A DNA stretch of 35,303 nt from Vulcanimicrobiota bacterium (GCA_021107945.1 JAIORV010000182.1:1-35303); one strand, 5' to 3'. Shown: positions 1 through 8,137, counted from the stretch's first letter. Notes: a model not told the origin generated them from the letters alone. Numbers and translations: made by a program.

Positions 1-815
1 GTCACGACACCCAAAAAGCATATACCGGTAGCGGAAATGACAGGGTCTATCAGAAGGGTGGAAAAGGTAACGACACCCAGAAGGCATATACCGGCAGTGG
101 AAATGACAAGGTCTATCAGAATGGTGGAAAAGGTAACGATACCCAGGTAGCATACACTGGCAGAGGAGCCGACAAAGTTACCCAGAAGGGTGGAAAAGGT
201 AACGACACCCAGGTAGCAAGCACCGGTAGCGGTAATGACAAGGTTGTCCAGAAGGGCGGAAAAGGTAACGATACCCAGAAGGCATATACCGGCAGTGGAG
301 ATGACAAGGTTGTCCAGAGCGGTGGAAAGGGCAAAGACGTATTGGTTGCCAAAACCGGCAGTGGAGATGACAAGGTTGTCCAGAGCGGCGGAAAAGGCAA
401 AGACGTACTGGTTGCCAAAACCGGCAGTGGAGATGACAAGGTTGTCCAGAAGGGCGGAAAGGGCAAAGACGTATTGGTTGCCAAAACCGGCAGTGGAGCT
501 GACAAGGTTGTCCAGAGCGGCGGAAAAGGCAAAGACGTACTGGTTGCCAAAACCGGCAGTGGAGATGACAAGGTTGTCCAGAAGGGCGGAAAGGGCAAAG
601 ACGTATTGGTTGCCAAAACCGGCAGTGGAGCTGACAAGGTTGTCCAGAGCGGCGGAAAAGGCAAAGACGTACTGGTTGCCAAAACCGGCAGTGGAGATGA
701 CAAGGTTGTCCAGAGCGGTGGAAAGGGCAAAGACGTACTGGTTGCCAACACCGGCAGTGGAGCTGACAAGGTTGTCCAGAGCGGCGGAAAGGGCAATGAC
801 ACCATAAAAGTCAAC
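1..815 (+). repeat. 66-bp tandem repeats inside the RTX-like gene
   Basis: About twelve direct units of exactly 66 bp (for example CCGGCAGTGG begins at 91, and the same phase returns every 66 bases). Units before about 300 encode NDTQKAY-type sequence, later ones KDVLVAK-type. Between 421 and 684 the units alternate in pairs (Asp with Lys, Ala with Ser), giving a 132-bp higher-order repeat present twice. Confidence 0.9.
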
Positions 816-1091
816 GCCGGCGAGGGTGATGACGTTGTAAATATCGACGGCGGAAAAGGTAAAGACAAGATTACTTACGATGTCAGCGCCGGTAACGACA
901 AGGTCAGTATAAACGGTGGCAAAGGAAATGATTCTGCCACTATCAAGTCAAACGGCCAGAACTACACCGTAGTGGATGCAAAGGGCAATGAAATCTACTC
1001 ACAGGGTGAGGGAGGATCCAGCATCACTGTTAATGGCATCGAGCACCTTACAATTCTTGGAAATGATGGCAAGCCCGTATATCAAAACTAA
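1..1091 (+). CDS. RTX-like repeat protein, 3' part (5' end outside window)
   Basis: The frame is open from the first bases of the window to TAA at 1089-1091, so the start lies upstream. The visible 362 residues are mostly a 22-residue unit made of two 11-residue halves, one of the type TGSGDDKVVQS and one of the type GGKGKDVLVAK. Each half holds a core matching the RTX calcium-binding consensus (GGxGxDxUx), but spaced 11 rather than the usual 9 residues. After about residue 265 the units diverge (GGKGNDTIKV, GGKGKDKITY, GGKGNDSATI) and a non-repetitive tail containing VNGIEHLTIL closes the protein. RTX proteins are typically exported calcium-folded beta-rolls; export of this one is inferred. 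Synonymous variation is low between central units, so they are young copies. The function of the missing N-terminus is unknown. Confidence 0.8.
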   Translation, partial: HDTQKAYTGSGNDRVYQKGGKGNDTQKAYTGSGNDKVYQNGGKGNDTQVAYTGRGADKVTQKGGKGNDTQVASTGSGNDKVVQKGGKGNDTQKAYTGSGDDKVVQSGGKGKDVLVAKTGSGDDKVVQSGGKGKDVLVAKTGSGDDKVVQKGGKGKDVLVAKTGSGADKVVQSGGKGKDVLVAKTGSGDDKVVQKGGKGKDVLVAKTGSGADKVVQSGGKGKDVLVAKTGSGDDKVVQSGGKGKDVLVANTGSGADKVVQSGGKGNDTIKVNAGEGDDVVNIDGGKGKDKITYDVSAGNDKVSINGGKGNDSATIKSNGQNYTVVDAKGNEIYSQGEGGSSITVNGIEHLTILGNDGKPVYQN

Positions 1092-1118
1092 TTAACAACC
1101 AGGTTGATTTCAAATAAT

Positions 1119-1152
1119 AAAGCTCGAGGCCTTTTGCGCCTCGAGCTTTTTA
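1119..1152 (+). terminator. Rho-independent terminator of the RTX-like gene
   Basis: A perfect 12-bp stem (AAAGCTCGAGGC with GCCTCGAGCTTT) around a 7-base loop, followed by a T run, 28 bases after the stop codon. Confidence 0.93.
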
Positions 1153-1238
1153 ATGTTTTTCGAAAAGCTTAAAGGTGATATAGTCCTGTGAATTCTGCGT
1201 TGCAATAAACACATCTGCCCTACGTTATCTGCTTTTCT

Positions 1239-1354
1239 TATCGGGAAGACGCTGAAGCGTCTGAAGGTTTGGAGGGACGCGGGGGTGGGATTACTCTTAC
1301 TCCCCCGGTTAAAACCTGGGGGTTATTCTCATGGGAGGTTTGAAACCTCCATCA
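1239..1354 (+). repeat. Composite three-hairpin repeat, copy 1
   Basis: About 116 bp, roughly 85% identical by eye to 4299-4416 in the same orientation. It holds three successive hairpins: GACGCTGAAGCGTC, a C-rich/G-rich arm pair around TTAAAA, and GGAGGTTTGAAACCTCC. A partial third copy of its end (TTATTCTCATGGGAGGTT) follows at 1393-1410. The two full copies flank the permease operon. No coding capacity is credible here. Confidence 0.75.
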
Positions 1355-1684
1355 CTGAATACAACAAAGCGATGAAATGTGGAATTAAGGGGTTATTCTC
1401 ATGGGAGGTTAAAAATCTTCATTACCCTCCTCCGGTCTTCGTCAACATTCATTTTCTCTGTGTTCTCCGTGGCTCCGTGGTTTCGTGGGAAATGGGAAAA
1501 GGGAAATGGGAAATGGGAATCTTCCTTCGCCATCCACAATCCGTTATCTATTCTCTGCAATCCATGCCCTCTGCGAAATCTCTGCGCCCTCTGCGATCTC
1601 TGCGTTGAATAAACACTTCCGTCTCCGTTTATCGGGACGGGGACGTCCCTCCTACATTTCCGACCTCCGACCTCCATCATCCGT
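1355..1684. other. Gene-free gap made of low-complexity repeats and a REP-like element
   Basis: Holds a purine-rich run (GGGAAATGGGAAATGGGAA and relatives, 1486-1520), a CTCTGCG/CTCTGTG nonamer array (1457-1610), a REP-like palindrome at 1631-1656 and a CTCCGAC array (1657-1685). Short open frames crossing it are translations of these repeats. I see no gene, and no clear terminator for the leftward permease operon. Confidence 0.6.
1631..1656 (-). repeat. REP-like palindrome (GTAG foot)
   Basis: On the minus strand: TGTAGGA foot, stem GGGACG, loop TCCC, stem CGTCCC, then GAT. Identical to the element inside the deacetylase gene at 6757-6782, and near-identical to those at 26163-26188 and 30122-30147. 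Confidence 0.8.
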
Positions 1685-2914
1685 TCACACATACCTCAAC
1701 GCTTCCACAGGTCTGAATTTCGAGGCGCGATATGCCGGATATATTGACGCTATAACCATTGCGATTATTATGCTTACAAAGCCCTGCAACAAACCCTTCG
1801 AGGTAATATACATCGGCAGAACGCTCCCGGTTCCCAGGTAGGACATGCCCTTGCCCAGTCCCACAAGGGCAAAATCGAACTTGTTCTGCAGAATCACATC
1901 CAGGAAGATAATTCCTGCAACTACGCCGATAATCGCTCCGAACAAACCAATAAACAAAGCTTCATAAATAATCATAAAGAATATACTTGAAGGTCGCATG
2001 CCCAGCGACATCATTATCCCAAACTCCCTTATCCTTTCGAATATCTCCATCAGGAAAGCGTTAACTATTCCAAATGCAAGTGCGATATAAACAATCATGT
2101 ACATTATCCACATAAATTGATTCGACATTTCAACAGACTCTGTCAGGACAGGAGACAACTGTTTCCAGGTCTCAACAGAAAGGTTTTTATCATTCAATTT
2201 GCTCCTTATCGAAGCCGCTGTTGCCTCAAGATTCTCAGGCTTGTCAACTCTTATTGCAATCTCCTGTATCCCTTTCTTCAATCCCAGCATCTTGCGGGCG
2301 TCGTTTGTTGTCATATAGACATTGTTTTTATCGAAATCAGTGGAGGAAGTGCGAAAAAGCCCCTTTATCCGGAATGAAAAACCACTCATCTCACCTTCCA
2401 TATCCTTGGTCATTATAACTACTTTATCTCCCACTCCCACATTTAACTTGTCGGCAAGAGCTTTGCCCATATAAACCTTGTATTTATCATTTTTTTCAAG
2501 ATGCTTCCCTTCCACTATATCCTCGTTTATTATCGTAACTGTCCCTTCAAGCAGGGGATCGATACCATATACCTTGGCAAAATTGGAGTCCTCTGCGCTG
2601 GAAACGAAACCCAGGGTCAGCACTCTTGGTGAAAAACCCGTAACATGGGGCTCCTTTTCTATCACTTCCTCAATCTTGCGTGGGTCTTTCATATAGAGCT
2701 TTGCATCTCTTTTAAGAAGGTAATCTTTTTCATGAATCTGCATACTACCCATATTCGTGTCAACGGCTGTGTTTATCATCAGAGCATAAAATCCGTCCAT
2801 CATTGCGTTCATGCAGATAATACCGAAAAGGCCTGATGCAATAGCCAGGAGAAGAATTATGGTCTGACGCTTTCGTTTAACCAGGTTTCTCAATGCCAGT
2901 TTCAGTAATATCAT
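1685..2914 (-). CDS. ABC transporter permease, FtsX/MacB (LolC/E-like) type
   Basis: A 409-residue inner-membrane permease. One N-terminal membrane helix (about 17-37, after RNLVKRKRQTI) is followed by a roughly 230-residue extracytoplasmic MacB-like domain. Three C-terminal helices form the FtsX core (about 272-292, 315-350, 377-397), and the protein ends in the typical YPAYRASKFRPVEALRYV tail. In this family the permeases work with a cytoplasmic ATPase to move lipoproteins or drive envelope reactions by mechanotransmission. It is the second gene of a two-gene leftward operon, 17 bases after the first permease, to which it is clearly paralogous. No ATPase gene lies in the window, so the partner must be encoded elsewhere. 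The substrate cannot be told from sequence. Confidence 0.88.
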   Translation of the reverse strand: MILLKLALRNLVKRKRQTIILLLAIASGLFGIICMNAMMDGFYALMINTAVDTNMGSMQIHEKDYLLKRDAKLYMKDPRKIEEVIEKEPHVTGFSPRVLTLGFVSSAEDSNFAKVYGIDPLLEGTVTIINEDIVEGKHLEKNDKYKVYMGKALADKLNVGVGDKVVIMTKDMEGEMSGFSFRIKGLFRTSSTDFDKNNVYMTTNDARKMLGLKKGIQEIAIRVDKPENLEATAASIRSKLNDKNLSVETWKQLSPVLTESVEMSNQFMWIMYMIVYIALAFGIVNAFLMEIFERIREFGIMMSLGMRPSSIFFMIIYEALFIGLFGAIIGVVAGIIFLDVILQNKFDFALVGLGKGMSYLGTGSVLPMYITSKGLLQGFVSIIIAMVIASIYPAYRASKFRPVEALRYV

Positions 2915-2931
2915 TGATTACTCCATCGGTT

Positions 2932-4188
2932 TTATTGGTAAATGCTTCTTATCGCCTTATCAGGCTTCAGCCTCGAAACTCTCCATGCCGGGAAATAAGA
3001 GAAAAGTAAAGAAAGAAATATCATTATGCCAACGGCTATGGAAAGTCTCAATGGATATATAGCGAAAAACAACTTATTTTCCATGCCATATTCTGAGGAT
3101 ATCGATTCCATGGATTGTGGAAGATTAATTGGGTGAGAAATATGGTAAATCGACAATCCCAATCCGATGGCGAGCCCGATTCCAACTCCAACAATCGTTA
3201 AAAGCAGAGCTTCGAGCATAACCATCATAATAATCTGTTTCGGTTTTGTCCCCAGCGCCAGCATTATGCCGAATTCGTGGATTCTCTCAAGCACCGAGGC
3301 AAAGACTGCGCTGAGGATTCCAAATATTACCACAATTGCCAGGACTCCCAGAAAAAGATATGCGCCTACACTGTCAAGTATAACGAACTGAACCAGGTCG
3401 GGCATGAGTTTTTTCCAGCCGAGAACTTCAAATTTTATATGGTTGTTTTCATCTTTGATGGCGGATAGATTTTCTTTTAACCGGGAAACAACCTTGTGAA
3501 CATCATTCGGAGAATCCGTCGTGATTGCAATTGAATTGATCATACCCGGCGCCGCCAGTAAATTTCTTGCATCCTGGAGATTGATAAAAACAAGAGTTCG
3601 ATCCATTTCGTCAGAGCCTGTTTTGTAAATTCCCCTTATTCTAAACTTTATCGCCCCTGTCGATCCGTCAAATCCCTGAACCAGTGTAACCAGCTTGTCG
3701 CCTACTTTCGCCTCAAGATTCTTCGCCATTTTATCGCCGATCAAACATTCCCGTGTTTTCGATCCGACAAGGGATTTACCGTGAATGATCTTATCCTGAA
3801 TAATTGTAACTTTTGATTCCATCTCGGGATTAATGCCTACAACCATACCGCCCAGGGAGTTTTCCTCCGTCGCTACCAGCGCTCCCGATTGAAGTCTCGG
3901 GGAATATGCTTTGATTTTCGAGGTTGAATTAATCGCCGCCGTTATCTGTGGCGTCAATTTGAATGACTTGCTTATCTTTGGATCATCCTGGAATCCTTTT
4001 TCATGAATCTGTATATATCCACTAAAGATTTTCATAGCGCGCATTATCATTGCGTCATGAGAGCCGTCGGCCATTGCTATGGAATAAATTATTATGGCGA
4101 TACTAAAAGCGATAGCCGAGACCGTGATGATTGTGCGGCGTCTGTTTCTCCAGATATTTCTCCATGCTATTGTTACGAATTTACTCAA
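2932..4188 (-). CDS. ABC transporter permease, FtsX/MacB (LolC/E-like) type
   Basis: A 418-residue paralogue of the downstream gene with the same architecture. An N-terminal helix follows WRNIWRNRRRTI, then an extracytoplasmic MacB-like domain contains IQIHEKGFQDDPKIS (compare MQIHEKDYLLKRDAKLY in the neighbour). A C-terminal FtsX region ends with YFPAWRVSRLKPDKAIRSIY. It is the first gene of the two-gene operon. The two proteins probably form a heterodimer, as LolC and LolE do (inference). Upstream is the repeat cluster 4299-4770 rather than an ATPase gene, which is unusual because LolD-type ATPases are often adjacent. Confidence 0.88.
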   Translation of the reverse strand: MSKFVTIAWRNIWRNRRRTIITVSAIAFSIAIIIYSIAMADGSHDAMIMRAMKIFSGYIQIHEKGFQDDPKISKSFKLTPQITAAINSTSKIKAYSPRLQSGALVATEENSLGGMVVGINPEMESKVTIIQDKIIHGKSLVGSKTRECLIGDKMAKNLEAKVGDKLVTLVQGFDGSTGAIKFRIRGIYKTGSDEMDRTLVFINLQDARNLLAAPGMINSIAITTDSPNDVHKVVSRLKENLSAIKDENNHIKFEVLGWKKLMPDLVQFVILDSVGAYLFLGVLAIVVIFGILSAVFASVLERIHEFGIMLALGTKPKQIIMMVMLEALLLTIVGVGIGLAIGLGLSIYHISHPINLPQSMESISSEYGMENKLFFAIYPLRLSIAVGIMIFLSLLFSYFPAWRVSRLKPDKAIRSIYQ

Positions 4189-4298
4189 TATATTTCACCA
4201 TGCTAATGTATATGTTGTCAGGTTAATGATTTCTGCTTATTGTTATTTTTTGAAATGGATATTAAATCCTTCTTAAATTGTCAGGTTGCGAGTATTCA

Positions 4299-4416
4299 TT
4301 ATCGGGAAGCCGCTGAAGCGGCTGAAGGAATGGGAGACACGGGGAGTGGGATTGCTCCTATTCCCCCGGTTAAAACCGGGGGTTATTCTAATGGGAGGTT
4401 TGAAAACCTCCGCTAC
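4299..4416 (+). repeat. Composite three-hairpin repeat, copy 2
   Basis: Direct repeat of 1239-1354. All three hairpins are kept although their stems differ: GCCGCTGAAGCGGC here against GACGCTGAAGCGTC there is a compensated pair. The last hairpin reads on the minus strand as GTAGC followed by stem GGAGGTTT, loop TC, stem AAACCTCC, so it also carries a GTAG foot. Confidence 0.75.
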
Positions 4417-4424
4417 CGCATATC

Positions 4425-4770
4425 CCCGGTAGCGGAAACTTTCAGGTTTCCCGTCATATATGAGGAGGTTTAAAAAAACCAATACCATATATCCCGGTAG
4501 CGGAAATCTTCAGGTTTCCCGTCCTATATGAGCAGGTTTGAAAGCCCCCAATACCGCATATCTCGACACCGCATGTCCCGGTAGCGAATATCCCGGTAGC
4601 GAATATCCCGGTAGCGGAAACCTTCAGGTTTCCCGTCCTATATGAGCAGGTTTGAAAGCCCCCAATACCGCATATCTCGAACCGCATGTCCCGGTAGCGA
4701 ATATCCCGGTAGCGGAAACCTTCAGGTTTTACTCATCCGTCGGCAGGTTTAAAAACCTCCGATACAGGCA
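4425..4770. repeat. Tandem array of GTAG-foot hairpin units
   Basis: Four units start with CCCGGTAGCGGAAA at 4425, 4493, 4607 and 4705 (spacing 68, 114 and 98). Each carries a hairpin with stem GGAAACC, loop TTCA, stem GGTTTCC or a close variant. Units 4493 and 4607 share CCTATATGAGCAGGTTTGAA and CCCCCAATACCGCATATCTC. Shorter CCCGGTAGCGAATAT blocks lie between them. The array ends with a variant hairpin at about 4743-4761. Minus-strand open frames across it are repeat translations and not genes. Confidence 0.8.
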
Positions 4771-5163
4771 ATTGAAGTGAGAAACGGGAAGCGAGTTCTG
4801 TTCTCTTCGATCCGTTCTGAGACTATCGAATAAGTGGTTTTTAAACGCGGAGATCGCGGAGTCCGCAGATGATAACCGGAGAAAAACATTGATATCTCTG
4901 TGTCCTCTGTGTTTTCTCTATGTTCTCTGTGGTAAAATAAAGACCTTCAACAACCAGGATTTTGAGGTTTTTCGATGCCCTCTTCTCTGCAATCTATTCT
5001 TCGTTGTCCGTCTTCCGTAATTCATCCCCCTTATTTCCTCATTTCCTTAGAGGTAAAATTCCTTATCTTCCTTATTTCCTGATGAAAATCTCATTATTTC
5101 CTTGTTCCGCTATTCATAATATGAAAAGGACAATATATTTCACCCGGAGAATTAACTCTCTAT
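4771..5163. other. Gene-free gap upstream of the deacetylase gene
   Basis: Contains a GAAACGGGAAGCGAG purine stretch (4782-4797), a CGCGGAGATCGCGGAG-type array and its CTCTGTG complement (4840-4935), and T/C-rich low-complexity sequence (4970-5110). Except for the SD-like CGGAG at about 5144-5148, I see no recognisable regulatory site. Confidence 0.45.
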
Positions 5164-6996
5164 ATGTGTATTCACCTTGTAATAGACGGGGAAGAGATAG
5201 ACAAAAGCGCCTCATATAAAGACTATGGCAGACTGGATTTCTCACGGGTCTGGCAGAACACGCTTGATAAGGAGATGGGAAATTGTAAGGTTTTTGACAT
5301 ATCTCATATCAGATCACAGGAGCGGAATTCTTTGCCGGAAGAAAAAGATAACCCGGATTCAAAGCTAGATTATGCCGGGATTTTCAAGAAAGCGGCCGCT
5401 GTTATTTTCACCTCCTCGGTTAAAAATCCCCCCGACGATTTAATCAGCGAAGCTTGTAGGTTCATAAAGGACGGAAACCTTATCGTTATCGAGATGCCCT
5501 CGCCCCGTTGGAATGGACTCATGGAAAGAGAGGTTGTCCCCCGGGATGTTGAGACATCAAATATTTCACTTGATTCCGGCATAAACAGGATCTCCCCGCG
5601 GATTCTGCCTCTTTCGACTTCCGATCATCTAACGCATATGCCACTTACCACAAGGATTATGGATATCGACAGTGTCCCGGACGATATGGAAGTTCTATTC
5701 AGAATCGCTAAAAAGCCTGCATTTGTTCAGTATGAACTGGATGCTGGATGGATTATATTCCTGTTTTTCGATTTTGGCATGCAAATGACATCGATCTGCC
5801 AGGGTACTCCTTCAAAACGGGATTATTCCGTAAAAAAGCATTTAAGCCATATTCCCCTGATAAAAGAGAGTGAGGATCTGGCAATTCATGAGAATATGCT
5901 GAAAAAACTCCATCCTTACGCTGATATACTGGCAAAATTTTTTTTCGCCGCCCTGGAGGATCTTATATCGTTTCCCCGGTTATGGTATTACCCCTATAAA
6001 CACGACGGCGTTTTCATGATGACCCATGATGACGAAAAACGGGGGCAATCTATATCCATGTATATGGTGGAAGAGGAATTCTCCAGAAAATTTACATCAA
6101 CATTTTTCGTTATATGCAGTCCCGGAGTTGAGAAAAGATGGGAAAACGCAGACAAAGATGTGATTGACAAGGGATTTGATATTCAATGGCACTGGAACCG
6201 ATTTCCCGATAATCTTCAAATATATAGTCCTGAGGAGCAGATTGAGAATTTCAACAAGATACCGGGAGTAAATCTTACATCCTGCAGAATTCACTTCCTC
6301 AACTGGGGAAATCATTATACAAAACCCTTCCGGGTGATGGAGAAACAGGGAGTTTCATTTGACAGCACATACGGTCCCAACAAAGGCAGGGGTTACTTAT
6401 TCGGCACAGGCATGCCGTTTCATCCGATTGACACGGACGGGAGTTTGTTTTCACTGTATGAGGTCCCGTTTCAGACACAGGAAGACTGGGCAGGCGTTGA
6501 CATCAAATATTTCGAGAAGCTTTTCAAAAACAGCCTGGATTTGTATCACAGTATAATCATCTCGATATTCCATCCCCACAAAGTGGCAAAAGGAAAAGGA
6601 CGAGACCTCTGGCTTGGCTCATTTGAGTTGGCGAAGAAATACAACCACTGGATAACAACATTCTCCGAATTCGGTGATTTTTACAAGAAAAGATGCAAGG
6701 TAGAGATGAAGAGGTCGGAGGACGGAGAACGGAGAACGGATGCCGGAGGACGAATATGTAGGAGGGACGTCCCCGTCCCGATAAACGAAGAACGGAAGTC
6801 GGAAATAAAACCAGGGGATCCACCTTTTCGAATAATAACCGATGCGGGCAGGAAGTATATGTTAATTCCCGCAAGCAAGTTCAGGAGCTTCGACATACCC
6901 TTCTTAAAGAACTTGAATTTTTCGAATATTCCCGAAGAGATGGAGGATGTTATAGCGGTAAGAATACCATTCAAATTTTCACCACAAATGGGGTGA
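5164..6996 (+). CDS. NodB-like polysaccharide deacetylase family protein with N-terminal extra domain and in-frame repeat insertion
   Basis: 610 residues, no signal peptide. Residues 1 to about 230 resemble the flavodoxin/GATase-like domain often fused ahead of this fold (not certain). The catalytic-like part begins near 280 with KHDGVFMMTHDDE, matching deacetylase motif 1 (usually TFDDG). It continues with a WHWNR metal-site motif near 345, a FDSTYGPNKGRGYLFGTGMPF segment and SIFHPHK near 468. These enzymes remove acyl groups from polysaccharides using a divalent metal. Residues about 516-550 are repeat-derived: they translate a purine array plus a REP-like palindrome (6757-6782), giving ICRRDVPVPIN. 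Homologous-looking sequence resumes with FRIITDAGRKYMLIPASKF. The ATG start has a weak SD (CGGAG, about 15 bases upstream), so the start is tentative. Confidence 0.68.
   Translation: MCIHLVIDGEEIDKSASYKDYGRLDFSRVWQNTLDKEMGNCKVFDISHIRSQERNSLPEEKDNPDSKLDYAGIFKKAAAVIFTSSVKNPPDDLISEACRFIKDGNLIVIEMPSPRWNGLMEREVVPRDVETSNISLDSGINRISPRILPLSTSDHLTHMPLTTRIMDIDSVPDDMEVLFRIAKKPAFVQYELDAGWIIFLFFDFGMQMTSICQGTPSKRDYSVKKHLSHIPLIKESEDLAIHENMLKKLHPYADILAKFFFAALEDLISFPRLWYYPYKHDGVFMMTHDDEKRGQSISMYMVEEEFSRKFTSTFFVICSPGVEKRWENADKDVIDKGFDIQWHWNRFPDNLQIYSPEEQIENFNKIPGVNLTSCRIHFLNWGNHYTKPFRVMEKQGVSFDSTYGPNKGRGYLFGTGMPFHPIDTDGSLFSLYEVPFQTQEDWAGVDIKYFEKLFKNSLDLYHSIIISIFHPHKVAKGKGRDLWLGSFELAKKYNHWITTFSEFGDFYKKRCKVEMKRSEDGERRTDAGGRICRRDVPVPINEERKSEIKPGDPPFRIITDAGRKYMLIPASKFRSFDIPFLKNLNFSNIPEEMEDVIAVRIPFKFSPQMG
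6704..6806 (-). repeat. REP-like element and flanking purine array inside a coding region
   Basis: The palindrome at 6757-6782 is identical to 1631-1656 in reverse orientation: GTAG foot, stem GGGACG, loop TCCC, stem CGTCCC. Its flanks (GAACGGATG, GGAGGACG on one side and ATAAACG, GAACGGAAGTCGGA on the other) are the same filler seen in gaps near 1600-1690. The length is compatible with the reading frame and introduces no stop. Confidence 0.85.
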
Positions 6997-7287
6997 GACT
7001 ATCGAAGAAGTGTTTTTTTAACGCAGAGATCGCGGAGTTCGCAGAGGATTACCAAAGAAAAAAGTAACTGTTCTGCCTTCCGATATATGTAATTTAATAA
7101 GGGAGAATTAAAAACCGCAAAGAAGCAAAGAACGCAAAGAAAAATATAGTTGAGAATCTTAAAGAGGGTATCAAGAGAATTGTCTATAATATCTAAACTC
7201 TGTGGTCTTTGTGGTCTTTGCGGTGAATAAAATTATTATCTGTGTTAAATACTCCTTTATTAAGAAAAAATTAAATGAGGTGATAAA
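6997..7287. other. Gap with degenerate nonamer arrays
   Basis: Holds AACGCAGAGATCGCGGAG (7020-7037), an AAAGAACGCAAAGAA array near 7115-7142 and the complementary GTGGTCTTTGTGGTC array near 7201-7220. The two AAAG/CTTTG arrays face each other and could form a long imperfect hairpin. The SD of the ankyrin gene (GAGGTG) is at 7276-7281. Confidence 0.5.
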
Positions 7288-7833
7288 ATGAAAAAACCAA
7301 TAGTAATTATTGCATTGTTTGCCATTCTTGTGTTTCTTACCGGTAACGTGATGGCGGGTGAGATTCATAATGCTGCAAAAAATGGCGACCTGGCAAAAGT
7401 CAAGGCGATTCTCAAGAAGAATCCAAAAGTGATTGAAACCAAAGACGAAAAAGGAAAGACACCTCTTCATCTGGCGACAGGATGGGGACAGGTCGAGGTG
7501 GTAAAATTCCTGATATCACAGGGAGCTAATATCAACTCCAGGAACAAAGACAACGGGACGCCCTTGCATGTTGCAGGCTCACAGGGACAGCCCGAGGCGG
7601 CAATTATTCTCATAGCAAATGGGGCGACAGTTGACGCCAAACAGAATAACGGTGGAACTCCCCTCATATTTGCATCTTTCAAGGGACACATAGAAGTTGT
7701 AAAGGTGTTGCTGGAGAAGGGCGCAAATGTGAACGCAAAGTTGAAAAACGGGGCCACAGCACTTAGAATAGCTGAGAAAAAAGGTTACAAGAACATTGCC
7801 GAGCTTCTGAAAAAACATGGCGGGACGAAATAG
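7288..7833 (+). CDS. Exported ankyrin-repeat protein
   Basis: 181 residues. A classic Sec signal peptide (MKKPIVIIALFAILVFL, cleavage probably after NVMA at 20-23) leads into four or five ankyrin repeats. Recognisable units are TPLHLATGWGQVEVVKFLIS (about 58-77), TPLHVAGSQGQPEAAIILIA, TPLIFASFKGHIEVVKVLLE and a degenerate last unit ATALRIAEKKGYKNIAELLK. Ankyrin repeats bind partner proteins. With a signal peptide and no other domain, this one probably works in the periplasm. GAGGTG lies 6 bases before ATG. A paired REP-like element follows directly (7861-7938). The binding partner is unknown. Confidence 0.88.
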   Translation: MKKPIVIIALFAILVFLTGNVMAGEIHNAAKNGDLAKVKAILKKNPKVIETKDEKGKTPLHLATGWGQVEVVKFLISQGANINSRNKDNGTPLHVAGSQGQPEAAIILIANGATVDAKQNNGGTPLIFASFKGHIEVVKVLLEKGANVNAKLKNGATALRIAEKKGYKNIAELLKKHGGTK

Positions 7834-7860
7834 GGTCTCAGATTAAATGTTCTTCCTCTA

Positions 7861-7938
7861 TGTAGGAGTGGCATCCTGCCACGAGAATGAGGGCAGACTC
7901 CCACGAAAAACGAATCGAGGCTGGAAGCTTCTCCTACA
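7861..7938. repeat. Inverted pair of REP-like palindromes (REPIN-like)
   Basis: The left element is on the plus strand: TGTAGGA foot, stem GTGGCA, loop TCC, stem TGCCAC, then GAGAA. The right element is on the minus strand: TGTAGGA foot, an imperfect GAGAAGCT / AGCCTC stem around TCC, then GAT. The pair sits just behind the ankyrin gene. Stem bases differ from the 1631 element, but foot and loop are conserved. Confidence 0.7.
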
Positions 7939-8137
7939 ATATTTTATACACAGAAATTAAAACTTTACGAAATATTAACATAATTTTCGTTGAATTGTTT
8001 GTGTTGCTCCATTATAATGGAAGTGGATTCATCGCTATTAGGAAACCGTTCCTACATAACTGTCCAAAGTGTAAAAATTATCAAAACTCCGCGTCCTCTG
8101 CGTACTCTGCGGTGAAATTAAATTTTCGGGGTGCATT
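7939..8137. other. Gap upstream of the C11 peptidase gene
   Basis: AT-rich sequence, then a degraded REP-like element read on the minus strand (GTAGGAACGG, 8047-8056) and a CTCTGCG nonamer array (8086-8120) ending right before the SD (GGGGTG, 8129-8134). Confidence 0.4.

Noticed and set aside
116-868. Long minus-strand open frame (Pro/Leu/Ser-rich repeats) opposite the RTX-like gene
   Set aside because: It exists only because the 66-bp repeat has no stop in that frame. The plus frame has the RTX motif, a natural end and a terminator.
1285-1841. Several 77-118 codon frames in the gap after the RTX-like gene
   Set aside because: They translate the repeat filler (same peptide pieces as RRDVPVPIN elsewhere) and lack SD sites.
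4273-4687. Minus-strand frames with repeated ATGIFATGIFATG-like peptides
   Set aside because: Pure translation of the CCCGGTAGCGAATAT array; no start signal.
4425-4770. CRISPR array
   Set aside because: Repeats are of uneven spacing, spacers are themselves repeated, and no cas gene is near.
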